Assembly: GCA_013180625.2 (NCBI GenBank)
Contig: SNVD02015010.1
Span: forward strand, 30,088-94,087
DNA from: Boswellia sacra
Lineage: Eukaryota; Streptophyta; Magnoliopsida; Sapindales; Burseraceae
DNA length: 64,000 nucleotides
Direction of reading: 5' to 3'
In this document: in pieces, positions 43,371 through 54,212 of the stretch
Numbering within the stretch: position 1 is the first letter of the stretch
Layout of the letters: the number at the start of each line of letters is the position of its first letter
Notes under the pieces: model-generated
Seen by the model: the letters and a program-made list of their open reading frames with translations, nothing else
What the model was told of the DNA's origin: nothing
The model's database searches: none
Program-made: the position numbers and the translations under genes

Positions 43371-44914
43371 GAATGAGATAAGTATGTCACATTATAGACT
43401 AATAAATAAAATTTATATCACGTAATCGTTGGAAAAATAAGAAAAACGAAAAAGTAAAATAGAACACAATACACACACGAGTAAAAATTAAAAAAAAAAT
43501 GAAAGAAAATTGTCAAATTAAAGTAACATACATGATCAAGTTTTTGAGTTTTTAGCTGGATCTGAATTTTCAGAACTTGACAACCTTCCAAGCGATTTTG
43601 TTTTCTTCATCAGAGAATTTGAATTTTGTGAAATAGATGACCATCCCAAATTAGCCTATGGAGTGTTCGTTAATTTTGTCTAAATCAAGAAAGATTCAAT
43701 GATCCCAAATGAAGCGTTCGATGCCCTCAAATCCCAATCATGTTGTCAGAATACGCAAGCCAACTTACCTGCTTATTTAACTAAATCAAGAAACAAAATG
43801 TTCATGGACCAATAAAGGCACACATATACAAAAGGCATTCAAGCTGTCAGAGTTGATGTTAATTTTGTGGGACTGTTATTTGATGTAATAACCAATATAA
43901 TAAACACATAGAATGCAACTATTGCTGGCCAAGTTAGGACCAAACAATAAGCAGTAATACATCTATACATTTAATGAGAAGACCCGTTAAAAAAGTGGTG
44001 AAATAGAAGAATCCAAAATTACCTTAGATAACCCAACGACACTTGCACATTCAACTACTTCAGATCCAACACGTTCTAGCTAACAGAGCGATTGAAAACA
44101 TATTTTAGATTAAGTTAATAGTCAAGTAGAATTATAATAATGAAAATTGAAATGAAAATCATACAAGATGAAAATTAATTGAAATACAAATCAGCAGTAA
44201 TACATCATACAGGACTTTGCCTAATAGTCTTATCGCTGCAGAAAGTGTACCACTTATAGCCACCAAATCATTAATGACCAAAGCACGTTCTCTAGGGTGA
44301 ACATCACCAATATGCATCCCTAAACAATCTGTTTCATATTCTAAACAATATGTTCCATCTCTAAACAATCATCAAAGATTGAATTTGATCAGGATCTGAT
44401 CGGCTTGCTTGACCACTACCGTTTTGATCTCGTCAACTTTCTTCGATGCCTCCAATGCTAGTTCGTTTGACTTTTTTTGCCATCTCAGTGACTAGATTTG
44501 TGACTTAGGTGGAGGTTGTTAAGCTTTGACACTTTTTTTGTCACATCTTCCATGAAGGTTTTTTTCCCTTTGCCAAAAATCATCCATTTCTGGATTAGCT
44601 AAGGGATTGAGATCAGAAACTAATGAGCAGGATTAAAAGTGAAATTAGTGCTACAAGTGACTGAAAGGGATTGAGAGAAAATGATGAATGGGATTGAGAG
44701 TGAAACTAGGTCTAAAAATGAGTAAAATTAGATATCCCGGGTCATTTTTAGACCTAAAAAAACTTTATAGCGCTTATTAAACGTTGTTACAATGTTGAAT
44801 TATGTGCACGCTGTAATTAGTGGGCAATGGTGCTAGCTGATTTTACTTTTATAGCGTTTTTATAAAAATCATTGTAAACAGATGTTATAAAAAGTAACAT
44901 TTCTTGTACTCTTA

Positions 44915-45205
44915 ATTGATGAGAAAAGAATGAAGGTCAGATATCACACACAGTTGTACTAGAAGCGAGTTGTTCGAGCCTTTAACAAGAGAGTAAAAGC
45001 AAGGAAGTTCAAAGAAAGGGAATTGATCCTTAAACAAGCTAGGCTAGTAGTGTTTGATCCAAGAAGGAAGTTCAAGCCCAACTGGGAGGGCCCATTCATT
45101 GTGATGAAGGTCATGTTTGATGGAGCTGTCATCCTATCGAACATGGAAGGGAATGAGTTCACTAAGCTCATCAACATGGACAGGCTAAAGAAATACTATG
45201 TGTGA
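44915..45205 (+). pseudogene. Gypsy E integrase, C-terminal part
   Basis: Continues after the CACTA element: LIDEKRMKVRYHTQLY*KRVVRAFNKRV, then an open end ARLVVFDPRRKFKPNWEGPF and NMDRLKKYYV with stop at 45205. Matches C 20235-20531 and A 58963-59230 (minus). Confidence 0.88.
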
Positions 45206-45229
45206 AAGTGAAAAAAAAAAGGCAGTGTG

Positions 45230-46555
45230 TAAGAGGAAAATAGTCTTCCAGGATCGAAACTAGTCGGTGAATCCTCGATCATCTGCTTAAGTCCATACTA
45301 CCAATACAGTCTAGCAAGATCATAGAATGAACTATGGGTAAAGCCTGTCAAGGGCGCAAACACGATATAGGTCCCAACTGTCACATGCTCCAACCTTTAC
45401 CATGGGTAGTGTCAACGAATATGAGTATCTCGAATAACTCGAAGCTAGTCAATCCAAGAGGCATGTCTCTTAAGTCTCCTTCTCGTATGAAGTCAAGGAC
45501 TATAACCAAAAATGTCCCCTTCAGGTGGTGCTAGAATAGACAGCCTCTCTTGTAACCAAATCTGAGAAGGAAAAAATAAGAAAAATAAGAAAAAGCCTGC
45601 TAAGTCGAAAACCTAAAAAGGTAGCTTAGGCAAAAATTAAGGCAATACTACTAAGTTGAAAATCTAAAAGGGTAACTTAGGCAAAAGTTAGGGCAAAGGA
45701 AAAAGAAGAAGAAAAAGCCCGTTGAGTTGAAAACCCGAAAAGGGTAGCTTAGGCAAAAGTTAGGGCAAGCTCACTAAGCCAAAAACTCGAAAGGGCAGCT
45801 TAGACAAAAATTAGAGCATATAAAAAAATAAAGAAAATAAAAAAATGAACTCGCTAAGTTGAAAACCCAAAAGGCCAACTTAGGTAGAAATTAGGGTTAA
45901 AAGAAAGGTACTTGGAGAAGCAGAAGATTACCATTGAACCTCTAACTTGGATCAATCCTAACTCGATCCAGTTTGATCATTGTCTCAGCTAGAATCAAGG
46001 GAACTGTTGTGAAACTACATCCTATATGAGGAATGATGGTCACAAGATGTGGATCTTCAAGACTGTCTGGTGAAACCAGTGGAAAACATGAAAGAAGGTC
46101 AAACCGAAAAAGGCAAAGCCAACTGAACGAGGTCATATCCATCATTTCAAGCAAAAGCATGATGAAAGATAGTGTCACTCTAGCACCTCTTGTGTGAATA
46201 CCTATGGTAGAAATTGAAAAGTTGAAGAAGTTAGCAAGATCAGACGTTGATGGTGTCTCGATAGTAGGTAGAATGATGCTCTTAGAACTAGATGAATGAT
46301 AATCGAGTATGGCGGACAATTCTTCATACAGGGGGCAAAGCTCTTGCCCATTGATGCGAGGGACGTGATCATGAGGATCCCAAAAGGTTATGCATTACTT
46401 GAGAAAAGAAACATGAAGCTTCACATGTCAAAGAAATTTCAAATTGTAGAGATCGCTAGATTCAATTCGTTTCCAATCATCATCTTTTAGAAGCTTCAAG
46501 AGAGGCTGGAGGGTCTTAAGAGAGGCTAGAGGGTCTTAAGAAAGGCCTCAGACAT
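45230..46555 (-). pseudogene. Antisense DUF7745-like gene in gypsy E 3' UTR
   Basis: Start ATG at 46555 (MSEAF). Exon 1: LHVSFLKQCITFWDPHDHV, ELCPLYEELSAILDYHS, GIHTRGARVTLSFIMLLLEMMD, TTVPLILAETMIKLDRVR (open at 46319-45942). Donor GTACCT at about 45909; repeat-filled intron; acceptor CTTCTCAG at about 45570; exon 2 IWLQERLSILAPPEGDIFGY, then RRRLKRHASWID and the FTHSSFYDLARL segment near 45310. It is truncated at about 45230, where pol ends. A 20-bp direct duplication lies at 46511-46550. The promoter block seen in C is missing. Confidence 0.62.
45575..45905 (-). repeat. Intron-borne tandem repeats of antisense gene (E copy)
   Basis: About six units of 50-65 bp with GAAAACCTAAAAAGG and AGCTTAGGCAAAAGTTAGGGC on the plus strand; on the minus strand they resemble serial splice acceptors. 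Confidence 0.82.
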
Positions 46556-46614
46556 GTTAGAAAATATAAGAGGCATTGAAAGGTGTGAAGAGAAGTAGAA
46601 AGGAAAAAGAGAAG

Positions 46615-46740
46615 GTCGACGGCAATAGTCCTTACTTATCATCACCATTATAATCAACATCAATTCAAGGTGCAACAACCTGGGCCTAAAGATACTCAAC
46701 CTCTTGCTCTAGACACTCGATTTGTTGGTGACCAACTTAG
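46615..46740 (-). pseudogene. Last exon of the antisense PMD gene (E remnant)
   Basis: Minus strand: acceptor GGACTAAG, then GHQQIECLEQEVEYL*AQV and DVDYNGDDK-stop. This corresponds to the last PMD exon in C (22710-22811, GHQEV...REVEHLQAQV...DNDGDK). The upstream intron is partly recognisable (46741-46820), but donor and other exons are gone. Confidence 0.6.
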
Positions 46741-46829
46741 TCCAAGCAAGAAGTATGTAGTTAGAAAAGATTATTAAGATAGACATCATGCATACATGAA
46801 ACATAAAACATTTTCTTGTAAGAAGCACA

Positions 46830-47334
46830 ATCTAGAATAGAGATGGCATAGGAGTAACTGAGTTTTACAGAAATCACAATGCAGTATGAAATACTGGAGG
46901 CAACCGTAAAGGAAGAAGACCTATTACCTAGTGGAATGGAAGCAACACGATGTGGGAACAGGCCTTGATCAAATAGATTAGTCTCAATGGAAGTAACACG
47001 ATGTGCAAGCCGTCTGAATAAAGTAATTTATTCTGAAGCAGACCTAGATATACCAATTGCCTAGATTAGGTAGCTCAATCTCGAGCGTATTCAATTCAAG
47101 TAGAACAATTTGAAGATCTACCTTGAAGAAGGCATCGCCTTCAAAGAAGGAAGTTCACCATGAAAAATGAATTCGAAGTCTACCCTAAATAAGGGGTTTT
47201 TAAGAAGAAATTTGATGTTCATCTTGAGGAAGGAAATCTACCTTGAAAAAGGAAGGTCACCTTGAAGAAAGGATTTCAAAAAGAAGAAGGTTCATAGTTA
47301 GATAGTTGGAAGGGTATAGGGGTAAAAGCCCAAA
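46830..47334 (+). other. E 3' UTR with decayed repeats
   Basis: Noncoding. It holds about two CACGATGTGCAAGC units (46940-47060) related to B's array, and a CCTTGAAGAAGG-rich stretch (47120-47275) matching 28830-29060 inverted. Confidence 0.6.
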
Positions 47335-47466
47335 AGAGAAAAGAGAAGAAAAAAAAAAGAAAAAATTGAGAGAAAGAAGAAAGAGAGAAAGAAAGAAAAA
47401 AAAAAGAGAGAAATAGGAGAGAAAAGAAAAGAAAGAAAGCGAGAGAAAGAAAAGAAAAGAAAAACT
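47335..47466 (+). repeat. 130-bp homopurine tract in E 3' UTR
   Basis: Nearly pure A/G on the plus strand, the counterpart of 25115-25268. Confidence 0.85.
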
Positions 47467-48029
47467 CTGCATCGACCTTAAGAAACCAAGAGAATTTTCG
47501 AATGCATCGACGACAAGTACTCTGCCATGGCAATAGTTAGCAATTCACAAAGAAAGAAGAATAACATCAGTTGATAGATTCTTCGAATAGAATCACCATA
47601 AAATAGAAAGCAGTTCATTGAAGAACATAATGAATGGGGTAAAATTTGAATCGATTTTAAATCATCAAGAGATATTTGATAATTTGCAATAATTTGCAAT
47701 GATGACGAAAAGATCCCTCGTGAGTCCAAGAATCAATAGCATGATATAAACCTCCCCAGTGAAGGGTCTCATGAATGTAAAATTTGAAGAGATCAAGATG
47801 AAAGAATGCTCAAGCATAACAAATCAAGAATTTTCCTCAGCGGACAAAAAGAAATCAAGAAAAAGAGGAACACTTGAAAGAGGGGCATGAAATCTAATGA
47901 ATGTAAACTCTAAGAAGATCAAAGAAGAATGAAGAATTCTTAGCTGAAAGCATGAAGAATGAAAGGGTCTAAAGACCATGAAGCAGTGCATGATAAACGT
48001 TTTCCAAGTGGGCATGCATAAGAAGGAAA
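47467..48029 (+). other. E 3' UTR, noncoding segment
   Basis: Resembles 25269-25864, with GGGCATGAAATC(T)AATGAATG at about 47885. No gene seen. Confidence 0.55.
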
Positions 48030-48345
48030 CCCTAAGAAGTAGGTGCACTTAATAGTATTTTAAGCATTTAGAATAGGCACAAGCTCTAAGAAGAGATGCA
48101 TTGAAGATTGTTGAAAACCCTAAGAAGTAGATGCATTTAAGAGAGTTTTAACCACTTAGAATAAGTACAAGCCCTAAGAAGAGGTGCATGAAAGAGCGTT
48201 AAAAACTCTTGGAAGTAGGTGCACTTAAGAGTGTTTAAAGCCCTTAGAATAGGCACACTGAAGAGTGTTGACAAGCCCTAGGAAGTAGGTGTGCTAAAGA
48301 GTGTTAGACATCCTAAGAAGGAGGTGCTTGAGGAGTGTTTTACCA
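48030..48345 (+). repeat. Tandem repeats of about 37 bp in E 3' UTR
   Basis: About eight units of CCTAAGAAGTAGGTGCACTTAA type, related to 25865-26107. Confidence 0.8.
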
Positions 48346-48369
48346 TGGCATCATAAGGATGCTTTCGAG

Positions 48370-48530
48370 CCTTCGAATGGGTACTTTAGCCCTTTAGTAG
48401 GCATACTAGCCCTTAAATGGGCACATCAGCCCTGTGAATCGGCACATTGGCCCTCTAGTGGGCATATTAACTATTAAATGGGCATATTAGCTCTTGAATG
48501 GGCATGTTAGTCCTTGAGTGGGCATACCTT
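48370..48530 (+). repeat. GGGCAC/GGGCAT tandem repeats in E 3' UTR
   Basis: About seven units of 22-24 bp (CCCTTAAATGGGCACATCAG type). Confidence 0.8.
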
Positions 48531-48680
48531 TTTATAAAAATGGAACAGAATAGAAGATGATGAGAAGTCTAACAAAATGTGGATAAAGGTGAAGATGTCA
48601 AGACAAGAGGAGGAAAGACGAAGCAAGAGTACTTTATCGATTTTTATGTCTCACAAACTTCTCCAAAGTAGGGGGCAGGC

Positions 48681-50707
48681 TATAGACGCTAGACATTTAA
48701 GACTTGATGATGAAGCTAAGATGAATATTGAGCAATGAAAATGACAAAAATGCCCTTGGAAGAAAAAGGAATCAAGGTGAGAAAAAATCGACCAAGAGTC
48801 TCAAAAACTGACACATGAATTAAAAAAATCATAGAAATTAATCCAAGAGGAATTTAGTAATTAGTTATGTATTATCACAAAGCTATGGATGTCTAATTTT
48901 CACAAAGTTTTATGAATCGCAAATCGGAGTCGAACTTGCAGAGTTATACGTGATCAAATGGATGAAGATCAGAAGGGACTACAGTGAAAAAAGGCAAAAT
49001 CGAAGGATCTGATGGGCAACAACCGGCCAGATGTCTACCAACAACCAACCGATTGTTAGAGCACTGACCAGCTATCTACCAATAGCCAGCTGGCTATTAA
49101 AGTGCTAGTCGGTAGTCTTCCAACAGCCAGCCGGCTGTTGTCCATGTGTAATTGAAATTTTCCGTTTAGAACCTTCCATATTTGATTTTTCCTTCCTTTT
49201 TTGAACTATATAAACCCCAATCCTCCTCACTTTTCAACACACATCAAATTCATCTCTTCTCTCTCTTGAAGCACACTTGAAAATTCAATGAGTCTTTTCC
49301 ATTCTAAAGTTTTCGGGCATTTTATATTGCTTTAAACCCGAAAAGGGTACATCCTATGAGTAGTTCTCTCTTCTGTCTCTCTTTACTTCTTTATTTTTTT
49401 TGCTTTAAAATAATCATGCTTAGGTGTATTTTTGCTTAGAATAAACATTTTTAGGATTTATTTTAATGCTTAGAAGCATGTTTAGGATTTCATAGAATTG
49501 TTTAATCCTTTATTTTTTTTGTTAGGTGGACATGAGTGTCAAAGTAATTTCGCTTTCCTTTCTTTATTTAGAATCATGTTAGAAATTTATTTTCTTCACG
49601 AATGCTTAGAATCATGCTTAGAAGCACATTTCTATAATCATGCTTAAGAGTACATTAATAGAATCATGCGAGGAGAACTTATGATTGCTTTGAGCTAGGA
49701 AATAGTATAAAATAGGTATGAATTAACTTATTTGCCCCTTGAACACTTGGATTGAGGTAGAATAGCCTTGTTTGATTTTGATTACTTGAATTAGGTTATA
49801 AATGCCATGTTTAGGTTAGAAATGTCATGATCCACTATAAATTGATATGAATTATTCTAGAATAGCAGGAGGTACAATTACCATTATAGAATTATCAAAT
49901 ATAGGTTGAAGTGTCATGATTCTAGATTGTGGCTTTGTGTTGAATTTTAATTGATTAATTTTATTTTGAATATGCCATGTTAAGAAGTATTATCTTATGA
50001 TGTTATGAAGTGACGGTGGACTCACATTAATGGTGAGGGACCATTACTTAGAATGAATACTCAAATGAATGAATGTATTACTATCCTTGTATGGGCCTGA
50101 TAGATATTAAATAGACTCACATATGGTGGTGAGGAATTGATTTTCTATTGAGTCTTGAATTGATTGTTTATATTCAATATTTGAATATGTGATTTATCAT
50201 GGATGAATGCATGGAATATTTTATAGAATTTTATTTTTGAAGAGTCATGTAACCCTCTTCCTTATCCCCTATGTTTGAAGGAAATGTAATTCAATTCTCC
50301 TCCCTCTTTCTTTTTATGAATATACACTTGTATTGGTTGAATATACCATAGATGCTTAAAGAACATAAAATGAACAACGTGTGCATAAAATGAATAACTT
50401 AGACAGACTTTATAGCAACATGAGCTATTTTAACTTGGTATACCCTCGTGGAGGTAGAGTTTTGATCCTGGCGAGGTGAACGACTTGTATGTAACTTCCT
50501 AAACCCATCTCTGAAGGGATGAGGGTAATTTAGGTCCTAAAGCGAGGGATCAGATTACCCCTATTTATTTTCAATTAAAGAATTGGGTGGCGACTTCATT
50601 TCTTCAAACGTGCCCATGGCTCGTTTATGTTCCCTTAAGTCTCGAAAAAGGCTTTGACGTAGTGTCATGGTTACAAACGCTCTGGCAGGATGAAGTCCCT
50701 ATTCACA
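48681..50707 (+). repeat. 3' LTR of gypsy E
   Basis: It starts TATAGACGCTAG after the polypurine tract CAAAGTAGGGGGCAGGC and ends CTATTCACA. GGCC/CCAGCCGGCTG repeats lie at 49020-49140. TATA box at 49207-49215. Degenerate CTTAGAATCATG repeats at 49590-49680. Hairpin AATGGT-gaggg-ACCATT at 50029-50045. Followed by ATGGT. Confidence 0.92.
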
Positions 50708-50712
50708 ATGGT
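50708..50712 (+). other. Right target duplication of gypsy E (ATGGT)
   Basis: Identical to 33012-33016. Confidence 0.93.
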
Positions 50713-51272
50713 ACCATACTACTGTATCACCTTCTAAGGATAGCATGAATTACTTCGAGATATACTCCTTTGACAAAGGAGTGGTGTCCAAAACAGCAGC
50801 AAATTATCTCAAATGTGTGTTCGAATTGCCCTCTCCATTAAACTTGGGCAAGTTTGGCATGCGAAACTTCGGAGACAAACTATTGTCTCCAATGAGCAAG
50901 GTGTCATCTAGGTCTTCGACCCCTTTCAACTCCTTTCAACCCATTCTTCTTCAAGAAAGATTGGACCTCCTCCATGTCCCTGACCAATTGCTTGACTGAT
51001 CCGGGCTCGTCTTGGTTGTGGGCTTTTCCTCCTATCTTTGTCTTGGCTAGTCTCACCCTTATCACTACCATTACCTTCGGGTGGCTGCTAGTTCATGTGG
51101 TTAGGCCCATTTTGTAAAGCTTCGTTGAGTCGGGCCATTTGTTGTTAGAGTGCGGTCATATCATCTCTCAATTGGACATTCTCTTGATTGTTACTATTAG
51201 ATGCGGCCATTTCAGCGACTAGTTCCCCTTGTCTTATTAAATGACAACCTCTTCTAACCCAAGCTATGATGA
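50713..51272 (-). pseudogene. Gypsy B gag, N-terminal part
   Basis: Minus strand: acceptor TTTGTTCTGCAG at 51273, then SSXLGXKRLSFNKTRG, MAAS segment, NGPNHMNXQPPEGN, FXGVEDLDDTLLIGDNSLSPKF, MPNLPKFNGEGNSNTHLR and EVIHAILRRXYSSMVP, up to the E insertion. It continues at 33016. Stops and frameshifts present. Confidence 0.8.
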
Positions 51273-51991
51273 CTGCAGAACAAAGGTGTTAATGCCATGC
51301 ATGTATGATATGAATGCATGCTCATACAAGGGCATAGACAGATTTTCAGCCTTCCAACTTTATTTCTCCCACACACGTGAGGTCGAGTCTTTTTTCCTAT
51401 AAATTTTGGCCTCATTCCCAAGTCATCATCATGGGATGTGGGACTGCAAGATTCTCTCTCCTAATTCTAACATACAAGTTGATGTTGGATTCTGCATGAT
51501 TATCATAACATGGCCTCCAAGCATCATGATAACCTTAACTTATGGCACATGTCCCCATTTTGTTCTTATGGGTAACCTGACATCTAGCATTCGCTCATGG
51601 CTCCATGAGGTTTGAGTTGATGTTATTCTAATCACGTGGAATTTACATCCGTGGACATGCATTTTAAAATAGGTTTTGGATATTCATCATATTAGAAATT
51701 TTTAGATTCATGTAAAGGGGCTTAAGTCTTAAGGGGCCAATGGTCTAAGCTCCTTCGAGCGAGAGATGCCCCCTTGGGTCGATCTCTTTTTATACATAGT
51801 TAATGGTACGTTCTCAAAGGTGGTGACAGTAACATGAGCCATCTAAGGGTCAAATGGAGCCAAAGACTTCTCATGCCAATGCCACACAGCTAGTTTGGGC
51901 AAAATGCAAGGACTCAAAATATCAACATGAGGCATTAGAATTTGGTACCCCAATTGGAATCAACTTCTCTTATCCTCAGTGGATTCACTAT
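51273..51991 (-). other. Gypsy B leader and primer site
   Basis: Minus-strand counterpart of 34957-35711. The primer site at 51971-51990 is decayed (GTGAATCCACTGAGGA). TATAAAAAGAGATC lies at about 51785. The leader includes the ATGCATGTATG stretch at about 51295. The frame at 51406-51615 is a shadow. Confidence 0.75.
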
Positions 51992-54006
51992 TGTGAATAA
52001 GGCTTTCATTCAGCCAGAGCTTTTTCGACCATGACATTATGCCAAAGCCTATTTTGAGACTTAAGAAAACACAAACAAGCCATAGACATGTCTAGAGAAA
52101 TGGAGTCGTCACCCAATTATTCAATTGGGAATGAATGGGAGCAATTTGATCCCTCGCTTTAGGACCTAAACTATCCTCATCCATTTAGAGACGAATTCAG
52201 GAAGTTAGGTATGAGCTATTCGCCTTGCCTGGATCAAAATCCAGCCTCCACTAGGGTATACAAGATAAAAATAGCTCATGCTGCTATACAATCCACTTAG
52301 GGTTGCTCGTTCTATGCATATATTCAAGTTTTATCTTCATTAATCATGTGAGGTGATATTCAATCAACAACAGTTGTATATTCATACTGAGATAGAGGGA
52401 GGAGAATAGAGTTACATTTCTTTCAAACATGGGGGATAGGGGAGAGGATTACATTGCTCTTCGACAATAAAATAAATTCAAATTCTAAACATTTTAAAAT
52501 ATTGCATTCATTCTATTTATAGAATTCATTGTAATTTAATATAAACATTTAATTCGAGATTCGATAAATGGTGAATTCCTCACCATCATATGTGAGCCTA
52601 TTCAACATTTATCAAGCCTCTTCAATCACATTCATAATTCAATCATTATTACAAGTAATGGTCCCTCACCATCAATATAAGCCCACCATCATTTCGTGGC
52701 ATCATATTTCTAAATTATTATATTCATACATTTATTCATATCAATCAATTAAAATACAAAGCCATAATCTATAATCATGACACTTCTGCCTAGATTTGAT
52801 AATTCAATAATGGCACTCTAACATATTGCTATTCTAGCATAATTCATATCAATTTATAGTGAATCATGGCATTTCTAGCCTAATTCAATCAATTAAAGTC
52901 AAGCAAGGCTATTCTAGCTCAATCCAAGCATTCAACAGGCAATTAAGGTAATTCATACCTATTATACAATATTTCCTAGTGTACTTCAAGGCAATCATAA
53001 GTTTTCCTATCATGATTCTATTCATGTGCTCTTAAGCATGATTCTAGAAATGTTCTCCTAAGCGTGATTCTAAGCATTCACGAATAAAATAAATTCCTAA
53101 TCATGATTCTAATAAAGCAAAGAAAGTGGACTTACCTTGACACGCATTTCCATCTCACAAAACAAACAAAGGGTTAAACAATTCATAAAACCCTTAAACA
53201 TGCTTCTAAGTATTAAAATAAATCATAAACATGTTTATTCTAAGCATAAATAAATCCAATGATGCTTATTATAAAGAAAAAAATATAACAAAATAAGAGG
53301 GAGAAGAGAGAACTGCTCTAAGGACATACCATTTTCAGGGTTAGAGCAATATAAAACACCCGAAAACTTTAAACTAGAAAAGACTCCTTGAATTCTTAAG
53401 TGTTTCTTCAAGAGGGAGAAGAGAGGATTGTGATGTGTGTTGAAAAGTGACAAGAGGGGTCTTTTTATAGTGGAGGGTTGATGTTGAAAAAGGAAGCAAA
53501 GGAACAAAAAATGAAGGTTTCAGTTGACATTTTCCAAATATACACGGACAATAGCTAGCCGACTGTTGGAATACAATTGGCTGACACTCTGATAGTCGAC
53601 TGACTGTTGGCAGACAGCCGATCAAAAATCTAATAGCAGGGTGACTATTGGTAGCCAGTTTGCCAGTTATTGCCCATCAGATACTTTAATTTTGCATTTT
53701 TTCAATGTAGTACCTTCTGATCTTCGTCCATTTGACTACACGTAACTCTTTGACTTCAACTCTGATTTATGATCCATAAAAATCTATAAAACTAGACATC
53801 CGTAGCTTCGCAACGATATATGACTCATCACTAGCTTTCTCTTGGATTAATTTTTGTGATTTTTTAAATCATATGTTAGTTTTCAAGTCGCTTGATTGAT
53901 TCCTTCTCACTTTTCTTCCTATGGCTTCTAAGGGCATTTTGATCATTTCCATTGCTCAACATTCATCTTCAATTTATCATCAAGCCCCAAAAATCTAGTG
54001 TTTTCA
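51992..54006 (-). repeat. 5' LTR of gypsy B
   Basis: Minus-strand LTR, 2015 bp, from TGTGAATAAGGC (reverse complement of the 3' terminus) to AATCTAGTGTTTTCA (decayed from AGTGTCTACA). Hairpin at 52657-52673. TATA-like CACTATAAAAAG at about 53458-53470. GGC-type repeats at 53540-53660. Confidence 0.88.
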
Positions 54007-54212
54007 AAATTACTCTCAAGAGATATCCTTTTTGGGTTAAAAGTAATAGAACACCTAAAAAATATTGAATAAGAAAAGACTCCTTGAATTCTCAAGTGTG
54101 CCTTCAAAAGGGAGAAGAGAAGATTTCTGTTTGCGGGTGAAAGTGGGAAGAGGGGGTGTTTATATAGTGAAGGGTTCAAATTGAAAAAGGAAGTAAAAAT
54201 CAAATATGGAAC
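54007..54212 (-). repeat. Middle part of gypsy A 3' LTR
   Basis: Resumes the LTR interrupted at 13110, beginning AAATTACTCTCAAG. It contains a TATATAAAC box (minus strand, 54159-54167) and ends AAATATGGAAC, where the solo LTR begins. Confidence 0.78.

Larger units (their letters stand above)
41550..44911. mobile_element. CACTA (En/Spm) DNA transposon, non-autonomous, 3362 bp
   Basis: The left end is CACTAAAAGAAAT and the right end is ATTTCTTGTACTC, an inverted terminal repeat with 3 mismatches in 13, flanked by TTA duplications. Subterminal regions carry repeated GCGTTTT/AACGTTGT-type motifs on both sides (41565-41815 and 44750-44890), as is usual for plant CACTA elements. No transposase is visible; the interior has host-gene-like pieces on the minus strand. 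It splits E's integrase. Confidence 0.88.
33017..50707 (+). mobile_element. Gypsy E (Tat-like), both LTRs and perfect target duplication
   Basis: 17,691 bp including a nested CACTA element; about 14.3 kb without it. Order: 5' LTR, primer site, leader, gag, protease, RT (core deleted), two RNase H domains, integrase (split by CACTA), 3' UTR with antisense gene, tandem repeats and 3' LTR. LTRs differ at roughly one base in five over the first 200 bp by eye, so the insertion is old. The two LTRs also differ in length (1939 and 2027 bp). Target: gag of gypsy B. Confidence 0.93.
13111..54006 (-). mobile_element. Gypsy B (Tat-like, minus strand), gag present but pol missing
   Basis: The 5' LTR is 51992-54006, the primer site about 51971-51990, the leader 51273-51991, and gag 50708-51272 continued at 32431-33016. 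The rest of the internal region is 28257-32430, and a partial 3' LTR is 13111-14023. Gypsies C and E are nested inside. Without them and the target duplication, B is about 9 kb. No RT, RNase H or integrase motif is visible between gag and the 3' UTR, so B was non-autonomous or lost pol. The junction between its 3' LTR and C is a deletion. Confidence 0.78.
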
